This document shows, piece by piece, positions 1 to 13,545 of a DNA stretch of 64,000 nt. The first letter of the stretch is position 1, and the number at the start of each line of letters is the position of its first letter. A program made the translations under genes and the position numbers. The notes beneath the pieces are model-generated. The model saw only the letters and a list, made by a program, of their open reading frames with translations. It was not told where the DNA came from and ran no database searches. The stretch is from Astrocystis sublimbata (taxonomy: Eukaryota > Ascomycota > Sordariomycetes > Xylariales > Xylariaceae): positions 434,001 to 498,000 of the forward strand of contig JAJNNY010000023.1 in NCBI GenBank assembly GCA_022453515.1, given 5' to 3'.

Positions 1-462
1 TCTCATAGTGCCTGCAGCCAACGCACTAGTCTGGCTCGTCCAGTAACCGATTGGGCATCGTGGAAGGAGCATTAAGCGTGATGGTTCGCGCGGGATCGGT
101 TTTTGGAGCTAAAGAACAAGGATGGACCTTGACGTGTTGTGTTTCTTGTAAGTTTTTATTTCCGCGCTTTCTTAACGACAGTCTCGATGAATGAAAATAT
201 AGAAACATGGCCAATTGCCAGATGTTCACAATCTCGGCCCAGGTTTATCACAATACGAGCTGCAGATATGTGAGGAAATTAAGATGAATCATGCGCTTGG
301 TACGCTCAGGTAGGAAGGTGGACGTAGAGTATTAAAAAAAAAAAAAAATTAATAAAAAAAAAAAAAAGAGGCTAGACAAAAATTGACAGCACTGTTTGTA
401 TCAGTGTACATTCCCATCCAAAATATCAACCAACACATCTTCGTTGCAAACTTCGAAGCATA
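1..462. other. Intergenic left edge with A-rich tract
   Basis: No gene is supported here. The stretch lies 3' of the terpene synthase that ends at 463. It contains two neighbouring poly-A runs (about 334-348 and 354-367) separated by a few T/A bases. The short reading frames have no recognisable protein features. Confidence 0.5.
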
Positions 463-1880
<1,418 letters not shown>

Positions 1881-2448
1881 TCAGATGCTAATGGTATGTT
1901 CATTATCACATGGCTAGAAACTGGACAGGAGGGCCAACGTCTGCTTTTAAATTCAGAAAGATGGAGGGCGATATTCTTAGTTAGCACAGCATTGCTGGGA
2001 TAGTCGTACCAAAGATGTCTCGGTTCTCTCACTCCAGATCCCAATAACTGTTGGTCGAGGCAGCAACATTCACTCTGGTTACATTGCATTGTGGACCTCG
2101 TTCATGAACCATCGAAGCAATATGTTATACGACTGAAACTACGAAGTCTGAGTGAGCGGTCAGGACCGAATTCAGTTACAGCCAATTACATTGTCAGGAC
2201 ACTCTGGAATGTCTTTGCTTATTCAAGTATCGATCCCAACCCCCCCAAGGATCTGGCCGTACATAGGCTTGTGGAATGTCGGGTATCACATACGACTCAC
2301 CAGTGCCGATTATGCTAGCGGCAATCTAATCCTTCGTTCGTATTACTAGAGCGTCGTGTGACACAATTGGGTTGTGGGGATAGGATATCCTCATCATTCA
2401 GCCTCATCCTTGGCACACGCATGGGACCTAATCGCGTCATGTACCCAT

Positions 2449-2484
2449 ATAGCCTTCATGGATGACAAGAGCCATGAAGGCTAT
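2449..2484. repeat. Perfect 13-bp inverted repeat with 10-nt loop
   Basis: The arm ATAGCCTTCATGG at 2449..2461 is exactly reverse-complemented at 2472..2484 around a 10-nt spacer. It is not followed by a T-run and no gene ends beside it. Its role is unknown. Confidence 0.8.
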
Positions 2485-3780
2485 CTGGTCACAATATAAA
2501 GAACATGGCTCTGCTTGACAAGGGCGAATCATGTGACCAGGCTCTTATGTGACTCGATTAACCAAGAACACAACGGCCCTGTCACCTCGGGAATTTGCGA
2601 AAGGGCGGATCTGGTCCAGACCAGAATGAGTTTCCACGCAATTTGTGGAACATGGACAGGTGTATTAAACGTAGAAGTCTGGGAGAAGTGGGTTTATCGA
2701 CCGCCACAAGTTCAGTGAGCGCGGCCCCTGTCATCTTTTCTTCTCTAAATAGGTCCAGACGGTGGTTGCTGCGGAAGGAGCAGGTACAGACACAACAGTT
2801 TTCCGGTCCCGGATTCCTGTATCAGCTGACTGGCAATTGCAGCGACGGGAAGTACCAAGGTTGTAGATTCTTGAGCCGTCTATCTTCTCGGTTGACTTCG
2901 AATAGGGATTCATTACTAGAGGCAAAGTCACTGATAGGCCGGCACACGTGATACTCAGCCATGAGGCTGATGTCAGATTATCAGGATCTTCACGACGAAC
3001 ATATGATGGGATACGTGAATAGTCTCGTCACATACACCTTGGTTTCCCGTCCCAATTAAAAACTGCCAGGTATTGGACTAAGACTTGTCAGATCGAGACT
3101 TGAGTCCACAAGGCTACGCCGCATTGCATTGATTACCTAGCATATTGTTGAGGCCCGGTTTGGCAATCTTACGCATACGGTCGCACAGCCAACTCAGAAG
3201 GCGTTGTCTCGAGTCGCAAAGCGCGCTTGTCGCGTAAATAATGATACGGCGTATCGAATCTTGGGTGCCGACGGAGTGAAGAGCCTAGCCAGACGCATGT
3301 CTCGCCTGTCCCATGTTGAGTGGCATGCCGAGGGGCGTCAGCTCCTCGTCACAAATAGAGAGATCCGAGAAGAAATATGTCGCTCCGGGTTGCATGAACC
3401 AGTTCCACCTTCCAACCATCATGGCGTAAGCACGTGCAGGTGATATCAGCGCCGAGGGTGTCGTAGAAGATCCCTCCGGATATCATCCTTCCAGCCCTAC
3501 GAGGTCCGGATGGAAGCCGAAGTACCTGGCTAGACCGCTACCTCGCGAGCTGACGGATGGCGGGCGACTGGGGTACATAGAACATGACTACAGGCAGTGA
3601 CGTACAGTTGCTCGTCTTCACCGAAGGTCGAGAGGCACGGGATTGGCCTGCGAGTGGGAGCTGGTCAGCGCCAACAGTTCCACTTTTCCGGAATATGGCG
3701 CTTTGGTGCGAGGCAATGTCGGCCCGGCAGTAGTCGGGTTCGAGGGATGGCCGTGACACACCGCCTGTGTCAAGGTCGGG

Positions 3781-3868
3781 TGGTATCGTGGTGTCGTGGT
3801 ATCGTGGTATCGTGGTATCGTGATATCGTGGTATCGTGATATCGTGGTACCGTGGTATCGTGGATGCG
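3781..3868. repeat. 8-bp minisatellite, unit TGGTATCG
   Basis: Ten near-perfect tandem copies of TGGTATCG plus a partial eleventh; variant units are TGGTGTCG, TGATATCG (twice) and TGGTACCG. Because 8 is not a multiple of 3, the array is open in several frames and creates artefactual reading frames rich in I-P-R-Y-H-D on the minus strand. Confidence 0.95.
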
Positions 3869-4789
3869 TTATGTACATGTATGTTGCAGATAGTGGCAAA
3901 TGCTCCCAGATCCGGACATGCTGCATGGAACGCGCTCATTGAAGTTGGCATCGTCACAACTAGTGTCAAGCATTATCTTGGCGCGGCACCGTGGACCATT
4001 GTAAAACCGGTAGCGCCGTGGACAATAGCCCAATGCATTTGTCTAGCTGGCGGGGGGCGGGGGTCTGGACTGTGAAGGCAGTGAGATGTGCTCGTACTGG
4101 ATGGAACGCGCCGCATCGGGAGTCGGGACCGATAGCTGCCGCTGCCTGCCCAGGTGTGGAAAAGTGCCTCATCTCACCGCAGTGTCTGATTGGTGCGAAG
4201 TCTGTAGGTATAATCCTACACTAGGTACCTACCTAGGTAGAGTACCTCAGCCGCAACTGCCATTAGGATTTACCTACACGTACCTACATAGTACTCAATG
4301 CATCAACATGTGACCGGTTCTGGTAAGACAGCCACACCGAGCGACAAGTTCACACACCTAGACTGCGACTAGACCCTAGGTGGCATCCTAGCACCCTAGA
4401 GGGCCTAGCACCTGGCTCGCCCGAGTAGTACCTAACGGCTTCAGCCGCCTGACATACGGACCGAAGGTAACCTAGCTCGCCTAGCTCGCCTAGCAAGGTA
4501 AAACCCCCTCTTATCAGTTGCCCATCGCAAGCCCACTCTGCCAATAAACGAAGTAAGTCATGGACCAAACATAGTTGCAGTTGCTATGAATCAAAAGGTC
4601 TCAAACTTCTGTCCATCGCGTTATCACGAAAAATGGTGTTACTGCATGATTGTTTGTCCTATCGAATTGTCACCTTGATATCGAGCCTGCGTACCTTATG
4701 CAGGCTACCTTACTGCCTCATACTGGCTTAAGTAAAAGTCCCAGTCGGCTGTATGCACCCCTGAAATCATCTCATCCCAATCCTCACAA

Positions 4790-7310
4790 TCAAGCCAGAC
4801 CTCCGTCCTCGACCACTTTCTCGGTCACCTTTCCGTCAGCTTGTACGACCACCTTGACAACGTTCTTTGAAGCCTTGACCGGGCTCGGCTGATTATAGAC
4901 CCATTCCAGCTCCTCAAGCGTGCGACCCTGTGATTCCACACTTTAGGAAGGCTGTTAGCATTGTTCACATGGGGAATGCGAGAATAAAGTACTAGGTAAG
5001 TAGCTAATACAGAACCAGGAGATAGATATCTTACCCCAAGATGTACCATGCGGCTGTCTCAATCACATCCCAACCCACGAAAACAAAAATGTACTTGTAC
5101 CCGATGTTCTGCAGAGCAATGGGGCCGGCGAACTGATTGATAAAGCCTACGAGGTTCACGAAGACGGCAGACGCTGCCAGGCCCTTTGCTCGCATGGTTG
5201 TCTCTAACGCCTCAGTGGGTATCACCCCCTGTAACGGGGTGTAGCTGAATGAGAAGACGATGTTGAACAGAAAATATCTGCGTGCCATGGTTAGTTAGTA
5301 CGTGTGCCGTGGCGTTTGCTGCAAAGTCTTAGGCGGACTCACGACGCCAGCGCACCCTTGGCATAGGAGCCCTGAATATTATCCCCTTGGGAGTCTAGTG
5401 CGCTGCTGAGACCTGCATTCAGCGCAAGAGAAACAGCACATGCTTTTTTCCGCGCAAAGGTTAGTAAATTCAATATCCATGCTGGAGACGGGGACTTACC
5501 GAATGTGCCATAGATCAACACCGGACGACGATGCATCTTATCTGTAAGCAAGGTCCCTGTAATCGCCCCAACCGCACTCAGGAAAGAGTTCAATAAGTTG
5601 TAGCCGAGCTGTTGCGAAACTGTTTTAGCTCCAATGTTCTCAAAAATGGTCGCATTGAAGTAGCCGAGTCCGTTTCCAGAGAACTGCCCGAAGACGGAGA
5701 TCACTGCAACCGCTGGAGTCAGTAATTGCCTTCTACACTAAGAGAATTATGTCCATGAAACAGTGGACTGCAGGTGTCTCGGGAGTAAAGATATCTGTTG
5801 GGGCAATTCATCCTCCCGAGACTTGCCAAAAGGGTGGAATGGATGACTCCAAGAATTGCATACTGATGACCTGCGCGAACCGCCAACGGCCGTTATGCGT
5901 CAGGAAGAACGGACGATCTAGCGTAGTACTTTAGCGGCCCAATAGTTTGATCCAGAGATAACTTCAGACTGGTACTGACAATCCCACGGTGTCTTATCGA
6001 TGCCATCAATTCTAATATTTTCTCTCCACTCCTCGATTTCCAGACGCACTAAGCGGGAGTTCGGGTCGCCATTGCCGTGATACTTCACGAGAAATTCGAG
6101 AGCCGCGTCGGTCTTCCCGTTGGCCATGAGAAACCGAGGGCTCTCGGGGATGAACCAAACAGTTAACATCACGATCAAACTAGCGAAAGCTTGAAGCAGC
6201 AGAGGTATCCTCCAAGCCCAATTACTTGGGATGTATTCAGTTCCGAACACAATCGCAGCAGCGGGGATAGATCCGCCAAACCACCCACAATTATAAAAGC
6301 CTCAAACTTCCAAGTCAGCGAGCTGCGGCAAGAAAAAAGAAAGAAATTCATATCACTTACCGGTAGCACGGCCGCGCCAGTGAGGAGGGGAGATCTCCAT
6401 AGCATAGGCTGGGGCACTCACTGTCACAATTGCAATCTATAGCACCTTCGAGTTAGTGCTTCCGATTACATGAAATACATCTTGACTCATGATCCGTAAC
6501 CTTGATATTCCAAGAACGTCATGTACTGACGAAAACAGTCCATGTTTGTGAAGCATGCCAAAAGGAGCAGTAGGAACACCAGCAGGTACGTACGGCAACG
6601 CCGAGAACAAACCGTCCTACAACGAATTGAGGAATAGTCGAGCTACTCGCAATAATAGCAGTGCCGATTATAATGATGAAACATCCGATGAACATTGCCT
6701 TACGACGCCCGAGTTTATCGGACAAGACAGCTGCGAAAGGTGCACCGACGATTGAGCCCCTGTAAGAAAACAACACAGATCAGCGTTGTATGTTGTTGTT
6801 GCCTCAATGAGGTCAAACTTACACCGTATATAGAGAGAACAGCAATGAGACTGTTGGCCCAGTTTTGCCGCTATGGAACACGTCCTGGAACTGTTGCATA
6901 GCAACAATACCGGTGAGCAGGGAGCCTAAAGAAGCCCGCATTAGGTAAGTATATTTGTCATGATCGGGAACAGGCAGAGGCTGGAAACCTCACTATCGTA
7001 GCCGTTGGCGCACGCGCAGAGAAATGCAGTGAAAATAGCCACTATGTGAGTTATTAGCCATCTCAAAACCCCCGGGGTTGGTAATGGCGTTGTAGTTACA
7101 GTATATAGTTCGTGATTCTTTACTCCAGGGTTTAATCCGGGACTCTTGCAGTGCGGCAAACAATTCTGCGTTGTGAACTTCCTTGGATGTTGCACCCGCA
7201 TTATTGGCAGTCTTGCCAGTGCCTTCGCTCACGACAACCTGAGTTTCGGGTTCAATTGACGATCTGTCCGTCGCACCGGTACCATGTTCGTTGGGCTTTG
7301 AGCCTCTCAT
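4790..7310 (-). CDS. MFS sugar transporter (hexose/lactose permease-like)
   Basis: Eleven exons (minus strand): 7100..7310, 6994..7041, 6925..6823, 6759..6594, 6436..6361, 6300..5980, 5917..5864, 5703..5500, 5442..5343, 5277..5035 and 4940..4790, giving 558 aa with all phases consistent. It matches the fungal sugar-porter branch of the major facilitator superfamily in the plasma membrane. Family signatures visible include CANGYD in TM1, SDKLGRRKAMFIG in the TM2-3 loop, the RFVLG stretch, PESPRFLM after TM6, GQFSGNGLGYF in TM7 and DKMHRRPVL in the TM8-9 loop. The C-terminal tail carries ESQGRTLEELE, close to the usual E-T-K-G version. Substrate is likely a mono- or disaccharide but cannot be specified. 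The start at 7310 is the first ATG; the few codons upstream in frame lack ATG. Intron 7 (5704..5863) is an introner-like element, described separately. Confidence 0.9.
5704..5863 (-). mobile_element. Introner-like element A (intron 7 of the sugar transporter)
   Basis: A 160-nt intron with donor GTATGC and acceptor GTTGCAG, in phase 1 (ATC A / TG ATC). Its sequence is clearly homologous to the intron at complement 50021..50177 in an unrelated gene. Shared blocks in sense order are GTATG near the donor, TGGAGTCAT, ATTCC, TTGGCAA-like, CTCCCGAGACACCTGCA, and a 3' block GGCAATTACTGACTCCAGCG. The 5' TTGGAGTCA and 3' TGACTCCA are inverted repeats. The ACTGAC inside the 3' repeat fits a branch point 21-22 nt before the acceptor. 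The other introns of this gene are about 50-100 nt and unrelated. Confidence 0.85.
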
Positions 7311-8004
7311 TGTACCTGCCTGCACTTAAGACTGGCTACAAGCTAGATATTCAAGGGCGGGACGAAGAACCGGCTTGAGAATAATTACTGAATATTATAG
7401 ATTACCCAGTATTCTGATTTACATTTTGATGTCATCTTTGCCATTTTTCAAAGTGGTCGTATGAAGATTTTATATCAGTACACCTCACCCCCCTACACCT
7501 TCCCCAGATTCCCCCTCCAACACATTCCCGGAATGGGAGCGCGGATCAATCGTCTCCATGACCGAATAAGGAAATGGCTGTGGCGCACAAAGCCAATCAT
7601 CTCCAGAGTCACAAGGTCGTCAGCATGTCCATGTCCTGGTCACTGCCCACCCTATGACCTAATGTACAGCAGAGGCCCAATCCATTACATAGTATTGCCG
7701 GAGTGGTCGCGTACCTGTACGCGCTTTCATAAAGCCTTCTTAGAGTGCCAATCGTAATACTGAAGCACATTTCGAAGCTGATACGAATAGGCTACTATAA
7801 CAGTCAGATCAACGAGCTGTACTGTCAGAAGTGCTGCTGCCAAGTGGGAGTCCATGTAAGCTAGCTTAGGTAGCTAGCATTTGATTTGATTTCATCATGT
7901 GATCGATGACGGCCGCTGGCCAGACTTAAAGATGCAGCTGCGGTAAAACCCGGTGTAAGAGCGCGACGACAAGAGCTCATCGTCATGGAACAAAGCAGGT
8001 ATCA
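7311..8004. other. Intergenic, about 0.7 kb
   Basis: Spacer between the transporter start and the HET gene end. It contains a short inverted repeat GCTAGC-TTAGGTA-GCTAGC near 7860-7878. No gene seen. Confidence 0.5.
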
Positions 8005-9917
8005 TTATAAATCTTGTACTAGTCTTTCCTTTTTGCCTTCTATTATCGGAGCTAGAGAGCTAGGTGTCCGTCGTTTCAGGAATGGCGAAACCACCACGTC
8101 TGCTTCTAAGCTCACGATTGAAGCATGGCGAGCCTCTATGACTTTGGGCGCTATACTTAGATATCCTTTTGATGATATTTGATTTTTCACAGCAGCATGT
8201 CTTCGTACATCATACGTAGCATCTTTGACTTGAGCCCGCAATCCCTCCTCATCTCCCGCCATGGTTGCATTAGCAAGTGTATAGGCCTTCAGGCCAGTCA
8301 CCTTGTTGAGTGCGACATGTTTCTGGAGCACTAGAACAAAGCCATGGCCACTTGGGTTTCTGTACTCTAGCACACAAGGCTTTTGGGGCTCGGTTGCCGA
8401 CGTAAAACTCGAGATCACAGACGACAGGGATCCTGTTGGATTGTTTTGCCATTCCATGTCGGAATTGGTCTGCATGAGGTTGAATTCGGACATAGGAAAG
8501 CCAAGCGGCTGGATTAGTACAGGCCTATCAGTCTGGTAGATTGACGCGACAGGGGAACGCTCAGTCTTATTTTGCATCTGTATGAGAAGGTCGGTATGCG
8601 TCGCCTTGTCCATCGACTCTCGAGTTGGAATCAGCGCAATGCCAGACTGGTAGTTGACTCGAATATATGATCCGGACTCCGAGTCCTGTTCAATGTATAA
8701 GCCGACTCGGAGATCGTTGTCATCAGATGGCTGGCAATTCAGCACCGCAATGTTCCCCGACGACGCTGTCGACAGCATGACGCTTGGAACTGTGACATTG
8801 TTGCCTCTCCGAGACGAAGGCACCAGCATAGAACTCGTTGATTCGGACCTCAGAAGTGGTAGCGATATTTGCAATCCCTTGTTAGTCGCTGCGTATGGGC
8901 CGTACACGGGGCGATTGCGTGACTTGACTATGTGACCCGAGTCCGCAAACAATGCCGGTGATGAAGCGAGAAGGCCGCCGCTCAGGTTAGGGCTTGCACT
9001 TGAGAACCAGGCGAACAGGGTTTGGTCATCCGATTGTTTCATGATTTCGTGCTGAAGCCGCAGAAAGGCTTGTTCACCTTCTCCGTACAGAAGTGGCATG
9101 TTGACATCGAACAGACCAAGCAGACAGTATGCTTGATCCTCGATCCTCGTTGTCTCTCGTTGCGAGGCCCAAGACATTCGTTGGGCGATGCTAAAGTCAG
9201 CAAAGTTCCCCGTCTCGAGAGATTGTATGTTTATTTGGGTGGTTTGTGATATTAGCTCTGCGAGGTCGCGACGCGTGCCAATACGAGCCCAATCCCGGGA
9301 ATAAAAGACCACAACTGAGGGGGCCAAGAGCTCTTGCAGTGTCCAGCCTCGAGTAAACCAACGACTGAGCCTTATGCCATCGGTCTCGCTGCTGACATCT
9401 TCAAGGTATGCGTAGCAGATGGCAGCATCCTGGTACCACTTGAACATGGAATTGATGGCCTCGGACAATTCTGCCGAGCTACGCTTGTCTATGCAACAGG
9501 TGTCGATCCACTGTGCCCGACACATTAGGACACTGGAAGGTCTGGGATGGATGAATAGAGAGGGCTTCGCACAACCAGGTCCAGGCCATCAGACTCGGCT
9601 TGCCTGCAACAATCCCTTATCTTCGGGTAGCCTTGCATGGACGCGCGCCCTTCTTTGTCGTCGAAGTCCACGAAATTGACTTCACCCGCTCCCCATGTGT
9701 GAGACTGCGCATATCAATCAGGATGACGCGTCGAAAATGACACCGAGATGTTCAAAACATGCGCCGGGGAGTGTGTGCAGTCGTCGCATCGCATCTCGCA
9801 CGCACACTTTCTTGCTTACGCACGGCTGTTGGCGTCACTTACCAGTATCGCATAGGGTGGAACCTCTTCCCCCTGATATTCACGCAGAAGCATTGTGGGT
9901 ATATGTATCAGACGCAT
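8005..9917 (-). CDS. HET-domain (heterokaryon incompatibility) protein
   Basis: Three exons: 9843..9917, 9573..9704 and 8005..9510, giving 570 aa. The N-terminal third is a complete HET domain: an MRLIHIPT-type start, PPYAILSHTWG (formed by splicing), GYPKIRDCCRQA, WIDTCCIDK, SRWFTRGWTLQELLAP, and the later RMSWAS-RETTR-EDQAYCLLGLFDVN and LLYGEGEQAFLRLQ blocks. HET domains are found in fungal nonself-recognition proteins that trigger cell death when incompatible hyphae fuse. Family members are numerous and fast-evolving, so a role in incompatibility is possible but not shown. The C-terminal half has no NACHT, ankyrin or WD repeat that I can see. The start was chosen because it gives the conserved N-terminus. 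The exon 2 donor could be shifted by one codon. Confidence 0.9.
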
Positions 9918-11465
9918 TTTGGCCGATGTCTGTCGTAACACTTGTAAAGGCTAACCACCACGCAATCACTGTAGATGCCTACTCGTGCCTAGGTTACCTA
10001 AACTTCAAGTAGGCTTTCGGCATAGCCGCTAGGAAACCGAGGAAACATTTGGGAGTGGCTGAAGGATCACATACCCCGCTTCTTTTTTTGCCCCCTTCGT
10101 CTACTTGGTCGGCGGTCCATGTACACGCTAACGTCAGATTCGGGAATTGGGTTCGTCTAATCCTACCTATTTACACAACGTCCGAGACGCCCGAGACGCC
10201 CAGCTTTCCCATGATTCTCTCAATCACGGCGAGCACGGCGAGACGGTAGGCGTAGATATGACCAAGTTCCAAAAGAATTTCCCACTATTCCCAGTTATGC
10301 CACTGTTGCACGTCTATCTCTCGTGCGTGTCCAACAGTCTCATTCATGGATGCTGTCATGAATAGCGAATGTGACCTAGTCACGCTTGGTCACAGCATCC
10401 GCTCAACCTTCGCTAACAGTAGACGCACAGTGCCATCAACATTGCTATCATTAGATACCTAAACATAGGTACCTACGTAAGCTGCACCCAATCTCGGCGA
10501 ATTGAATAACCAACTTTCGATCACCAGCAATGGGTATCAACTATATTCGCTCGACTTGTGAGGCAAGGACTGTAACTGCCTATAGAGACAATACAAGTCA
10601 AGAAGCTGTGAATGCCTCAGGTTGAAGCTTTAGACCCGGCAAGCTAAGTAATCATGGTTAATCGCTAGAGTCGGTCTTTTATCAGTCTTAATTCACTCAC
10701 ACAACCAATCAACAATGATACTTATGTAGATTCTGAGTATGCATTGACTACCCATATGAGGAGAATATCAATTTAAATGTTTCGATCTCTGCCTCAGCAA
10801 TGCAGAAGCTTCACCTACGCATTTGGTCGTCAATTATATGTACCTATCTTGTCCTGATCTAACTAAGTAGAGCAGGAAACAAGTGATAATGTTTATAGTA
10901 TAGGATGTTTTTAAAAAAACACGAGCACTTACCTAGGGACCCAAAGAGCTCAATTGTGTCCTACTAATACTGATGTTCTTTATTTTTAAACCTAAGAGTG
11001 AATAAAAAAAAGCAGTAAAACACATAGTATCGGAAGAGGCTACTGTAACGCGGGCTTGCATGTCAACACCCGTATCAAAACCGATCTCATCCAAGCTTAA
11101 ACTCAATATTCGCGACGTACACGTCGTCAGTCATGCCGGTTCAAACTCAATACAATCGGTACAGGGTAAGTCAGATTGCCGTCCCTGACTGTCTATTGCA
11201 TTTCCCTGTCTCTACCTGATGGGACGTGCATTGTCTAGACCGTGGACTTCACGTGCAAACAAGTTCACGATAGAGTCTTCGGATGGGAAAGATCTAGCGC
11301 CGTCCGGTGCTCACCGAGAGTTCCTCAATATCCATTTTGTTTTAAGAAGTTCGGAACTCCTCCATCAATGTTTCCTAGTAGGTAGGCTTACTCACACCGT
11401 TCCTCTCCGTATCAGTCTTTCGCTTCAGAATTTGCTATCCAGAATCCTCATCCAATATCGCCGCG
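9918..11465. other. Intergenic, about 1.5 kb, AT-rich
   Basis: Between the HET gene start and the secreted-protein gene. It is AT-rich, especially 10440-11050, with scattered GGTACCTA motifs. No coding exon is supported. Confidence 0.5.
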
Positions 11466-11984
11466 ATGTTCCGATTTGCACTTAGCGGACTGCTGTCCTT
11501 GGTCGCCCTAGCTCAGGGAATATCAGCAGTGAACCTCGTCGTCAACAACAAATGCCACTTCGACGCATGGTGTGGCTCGGCAGCAAACGATGGCACGTTC
11601 ACGCCTGCCGTGTTAGTGAAGTCATGGGGCTCATATCTCTCTCCGCAACCGGCGCATCCGGGAGTTCATGGTGTCGTGGTGAAATGCGGGCTGGATAGCA
11701 GCTTGCACGAGCCGTACCAGCTGGAAGTGACCCAGGACAAGGACATGAGGACCTGGTTCGACCTTTCCAACTTGAATGGGAGCCCGTTTCACCGGTGGAA
11801 TCGGCATGCCGAAATGCCCGGAGTAAGTTGTTTCGTCCCCGAGGGTGAAAAGATAAGGGGCTGACGAGTGCTTCTAAATCAGACGAAATGCGTTCTCGAC
11901 TGCAAACCAGGCCAGACTGACTGCGAATGGCCTTACCAGCTCGATTGTTACACTTCGCAAGATGTGATTTTGACATTATGCTAG
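11466..11984 (+). CDS. Small secreted cysteine-containing protein, BYS1 family
   Basis: Two exons, 11466..11822 and 11883..11984, separated by a 60-nt intron, giving 152 aa. Residues 1-21 form a signal peptide ending near SA. The mature part has the features of the BYS1 (Blastomyces yeast-phase-specific) family: an early VVNNKC, a WFDLSNLNGSPF block (family form IWYDLSNINGNPF), and a cysteine-rich end with TKCVLDCKPGQTDCEWP and a terminal ILTLC. The second exon supplies five of the cysteines, so reading on from exon 1 without splicing would lose them. The fold resembles thaumatin-like and antifungal-type beta proteins. Family members are secreted and of unclear function; some are listed as candidate effectors. 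An effector role here is inference only. Confidence 0.82.
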
Positions 11985-12675
11985 GAGTCTTAGGCACTAG
12001 CTTGCGGTCGCCGAGGACTATTGTTTAGTATCCTCTCGGCCGGGATAAGCTTTTGTCGCGGTCCAGGGAAGAAAATATCAGGACATGGCGACATTCCATT
12101 GTTTCCTTCAAGCAGACATGCTTCTATAGATATTATCATTTTTAATCGGGAGCCTCAAGTACCGGCCTGGATGCGAGGAGGATAGAGGAGGCTAGCCCAC
12201 ATGCTAATAGCATTGCTTAATTAGAAGGTCCATTGGTGATATATCTCGACGGGGGCATTCGGCCATATAATTAGTTTTATTTATCAATCCATTCAAATCA
12301 ATTAAATCGCTCGATCATTAGCAGATATTTAGCCCATTAGATATGTTCCCGCGAAACCTGACTAGTCAGTCAGTCTACTGGTGGTGGATGCGCCAACCTT
12401 GCTAAAGCTTAAAAGTCACCGAGATGCAGGAGACTTTCGGGCACTTATCAAATGGGCGAGGTTTGACGGAATGTTACCGACAATCTCTATAAAGCCCAGC
12501 AAGTGGTAAACTTTTTGATGGTATCTACTTATCTCTACTTGTAGCTCCATGTATTATCAGAAACCTTTCGCTAGCATAAAATTTGACATGGAGCAATTTT
12601 CTTCGCATTCGTTGCTTGCATTGTAACCCCCCACCATTTCTTGTTACCATCACGCGACGACACAATCACCACAAG
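11985..12675. other. Intergenic with TATA-like promoter of the methyltransferase
   Basis: No gene. CTATAAAG at about 12488-12495 lies roughly 185 bp before the methyltransferase ATG and may be its TATA element. Confidence 0.4.
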
Positions 12676-13545
12676 ATGGCGTCTAAGAACCCCGAATCGA
12701 ACAGCAACAAAGCCCACTTCTCTCGCGGCGCCATGTACGAGAAGCTCGCGGGTGAAACGAGCACGCGCCTATCGGCCACAGCTCTTTCTTACCTGCCATT
12801 GTCATCCTACACGTCCACAAGCCGGATCCTCGACTCTGCGTGCGGACCCGGGATAGTGAGCAAACTGCTCTTATCACCCTCTCCAGAGTATGTATCGGTG
12901 TCAAATCTACCAATCAATCCGCCGCCTCAGGTGACGGGCATCGACCTCTCGGAACCCATGATCGAGCAGTACAACATCAACAAAGATGCGCTGGGCTGGG
13001 CCACGGCAGAAGGTCGTGTCCAGGACTCTCAGGACCTGACGGCATTTTCAGACGACACAATCGACGCGGTCGTTATGAGTCTTGGTATCTTCTCACTTCC
13101 GGACGCCGTCGTGGGAGTAAGGGAGATGCATCGCGTGCTGAAGCCTGGAGGCCACGCGGTCGTGACGACATGGAAATCACGGCGACCGATCGAAATATTG
13201 AGACGCGCGGCGAACAGTATCCGCCCTGGTGCAGGAGAGATCACGGATGTCGACCCGAAATGGCTGACAAGTGAGCATTTGGCAGCAGTCATGGTGGAGG
13301 GAGGGTTCGAACCAGGGAGCGTGCAGTTGTCAGAGGCTGACCCAAACTGGCGGCTCGAGTCCCTGGATGACTTACTCGAAGGGATGAACTCGCCGATGTG
13401 GACTGCGCAGTACTGCAAGGGGTGGACGCAGGAGGAATCGGCTCGATGGACGGATGCGGTGTACAAGCAGCTTACCGAGGAAGAGAGGGCGACCAGCACA
13501 TTGGGTATGGTTGCACATGTTTGCGTGGCTCAAAAGAATGTATAG
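12676..13545 (+). CDS. SAM-dependent methyltransferase (class I, UbiE/COQ5-like fold)
   Basis: Intronless, 289 aa from ATG 12676. An open frame extends 93 nt further upstream, but the ATG with context CACAAGATGG gives the expected N-terminus. Motif I is ILDSACGPGIVSKLL, followed by the acidic VTGIDLSEPMIEQ, which contacts the adenosine ribose. A DAVVMSLGIFSLPD motif and the post-motif HRVLKPGGHAVVTTW match small-molecule methyltransferases of class I. The substrate is unknown. It has no secondary-metabolite backbone gene next to it, so a role in a pathway with the distant terpene synthase is not supported. Confidence 0.85.
   Translation: MASKNPESNSNKAHFSRGAMYEKLAGETSTRLSATALSYLPLSSYTSTSRILDSACGPGIVSKLLLSPSPEYVSVSNLPINPPPQVTGIDLSEPMIEQYNINKDALGWATAEGRVQDSQDLTAFSDDTIDAVVMSLGIFSLPDAVVGVREMHRVLKPGGHAVVTTWKSRRPIEILRRAANSIRPGAGEITDVDPKWLTSEHLAAVMVEGGFEPGSVQLSEADPNWRLESLDDLLEGMNSPMWTAQYCKGWTQEESARWTDAVYKQLTEEERATSTLGMVAHVCVAQKNV

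Noticed and set aside
3204..3443. 79-codon + frame with a helix-turn-helix-like Arg pattern, possible transposase remnant
   Set aside because: No catalytic motif, no terminal repeats and no neighbouring transposon sequence.
3538..3969. Minus-strand frame of 143 codons with repeated I-P-R-Y-H-D
   Set aside because: It is only a translation of the 8-bp minisatellite, open in several frames because the unit is not a multiple of three.
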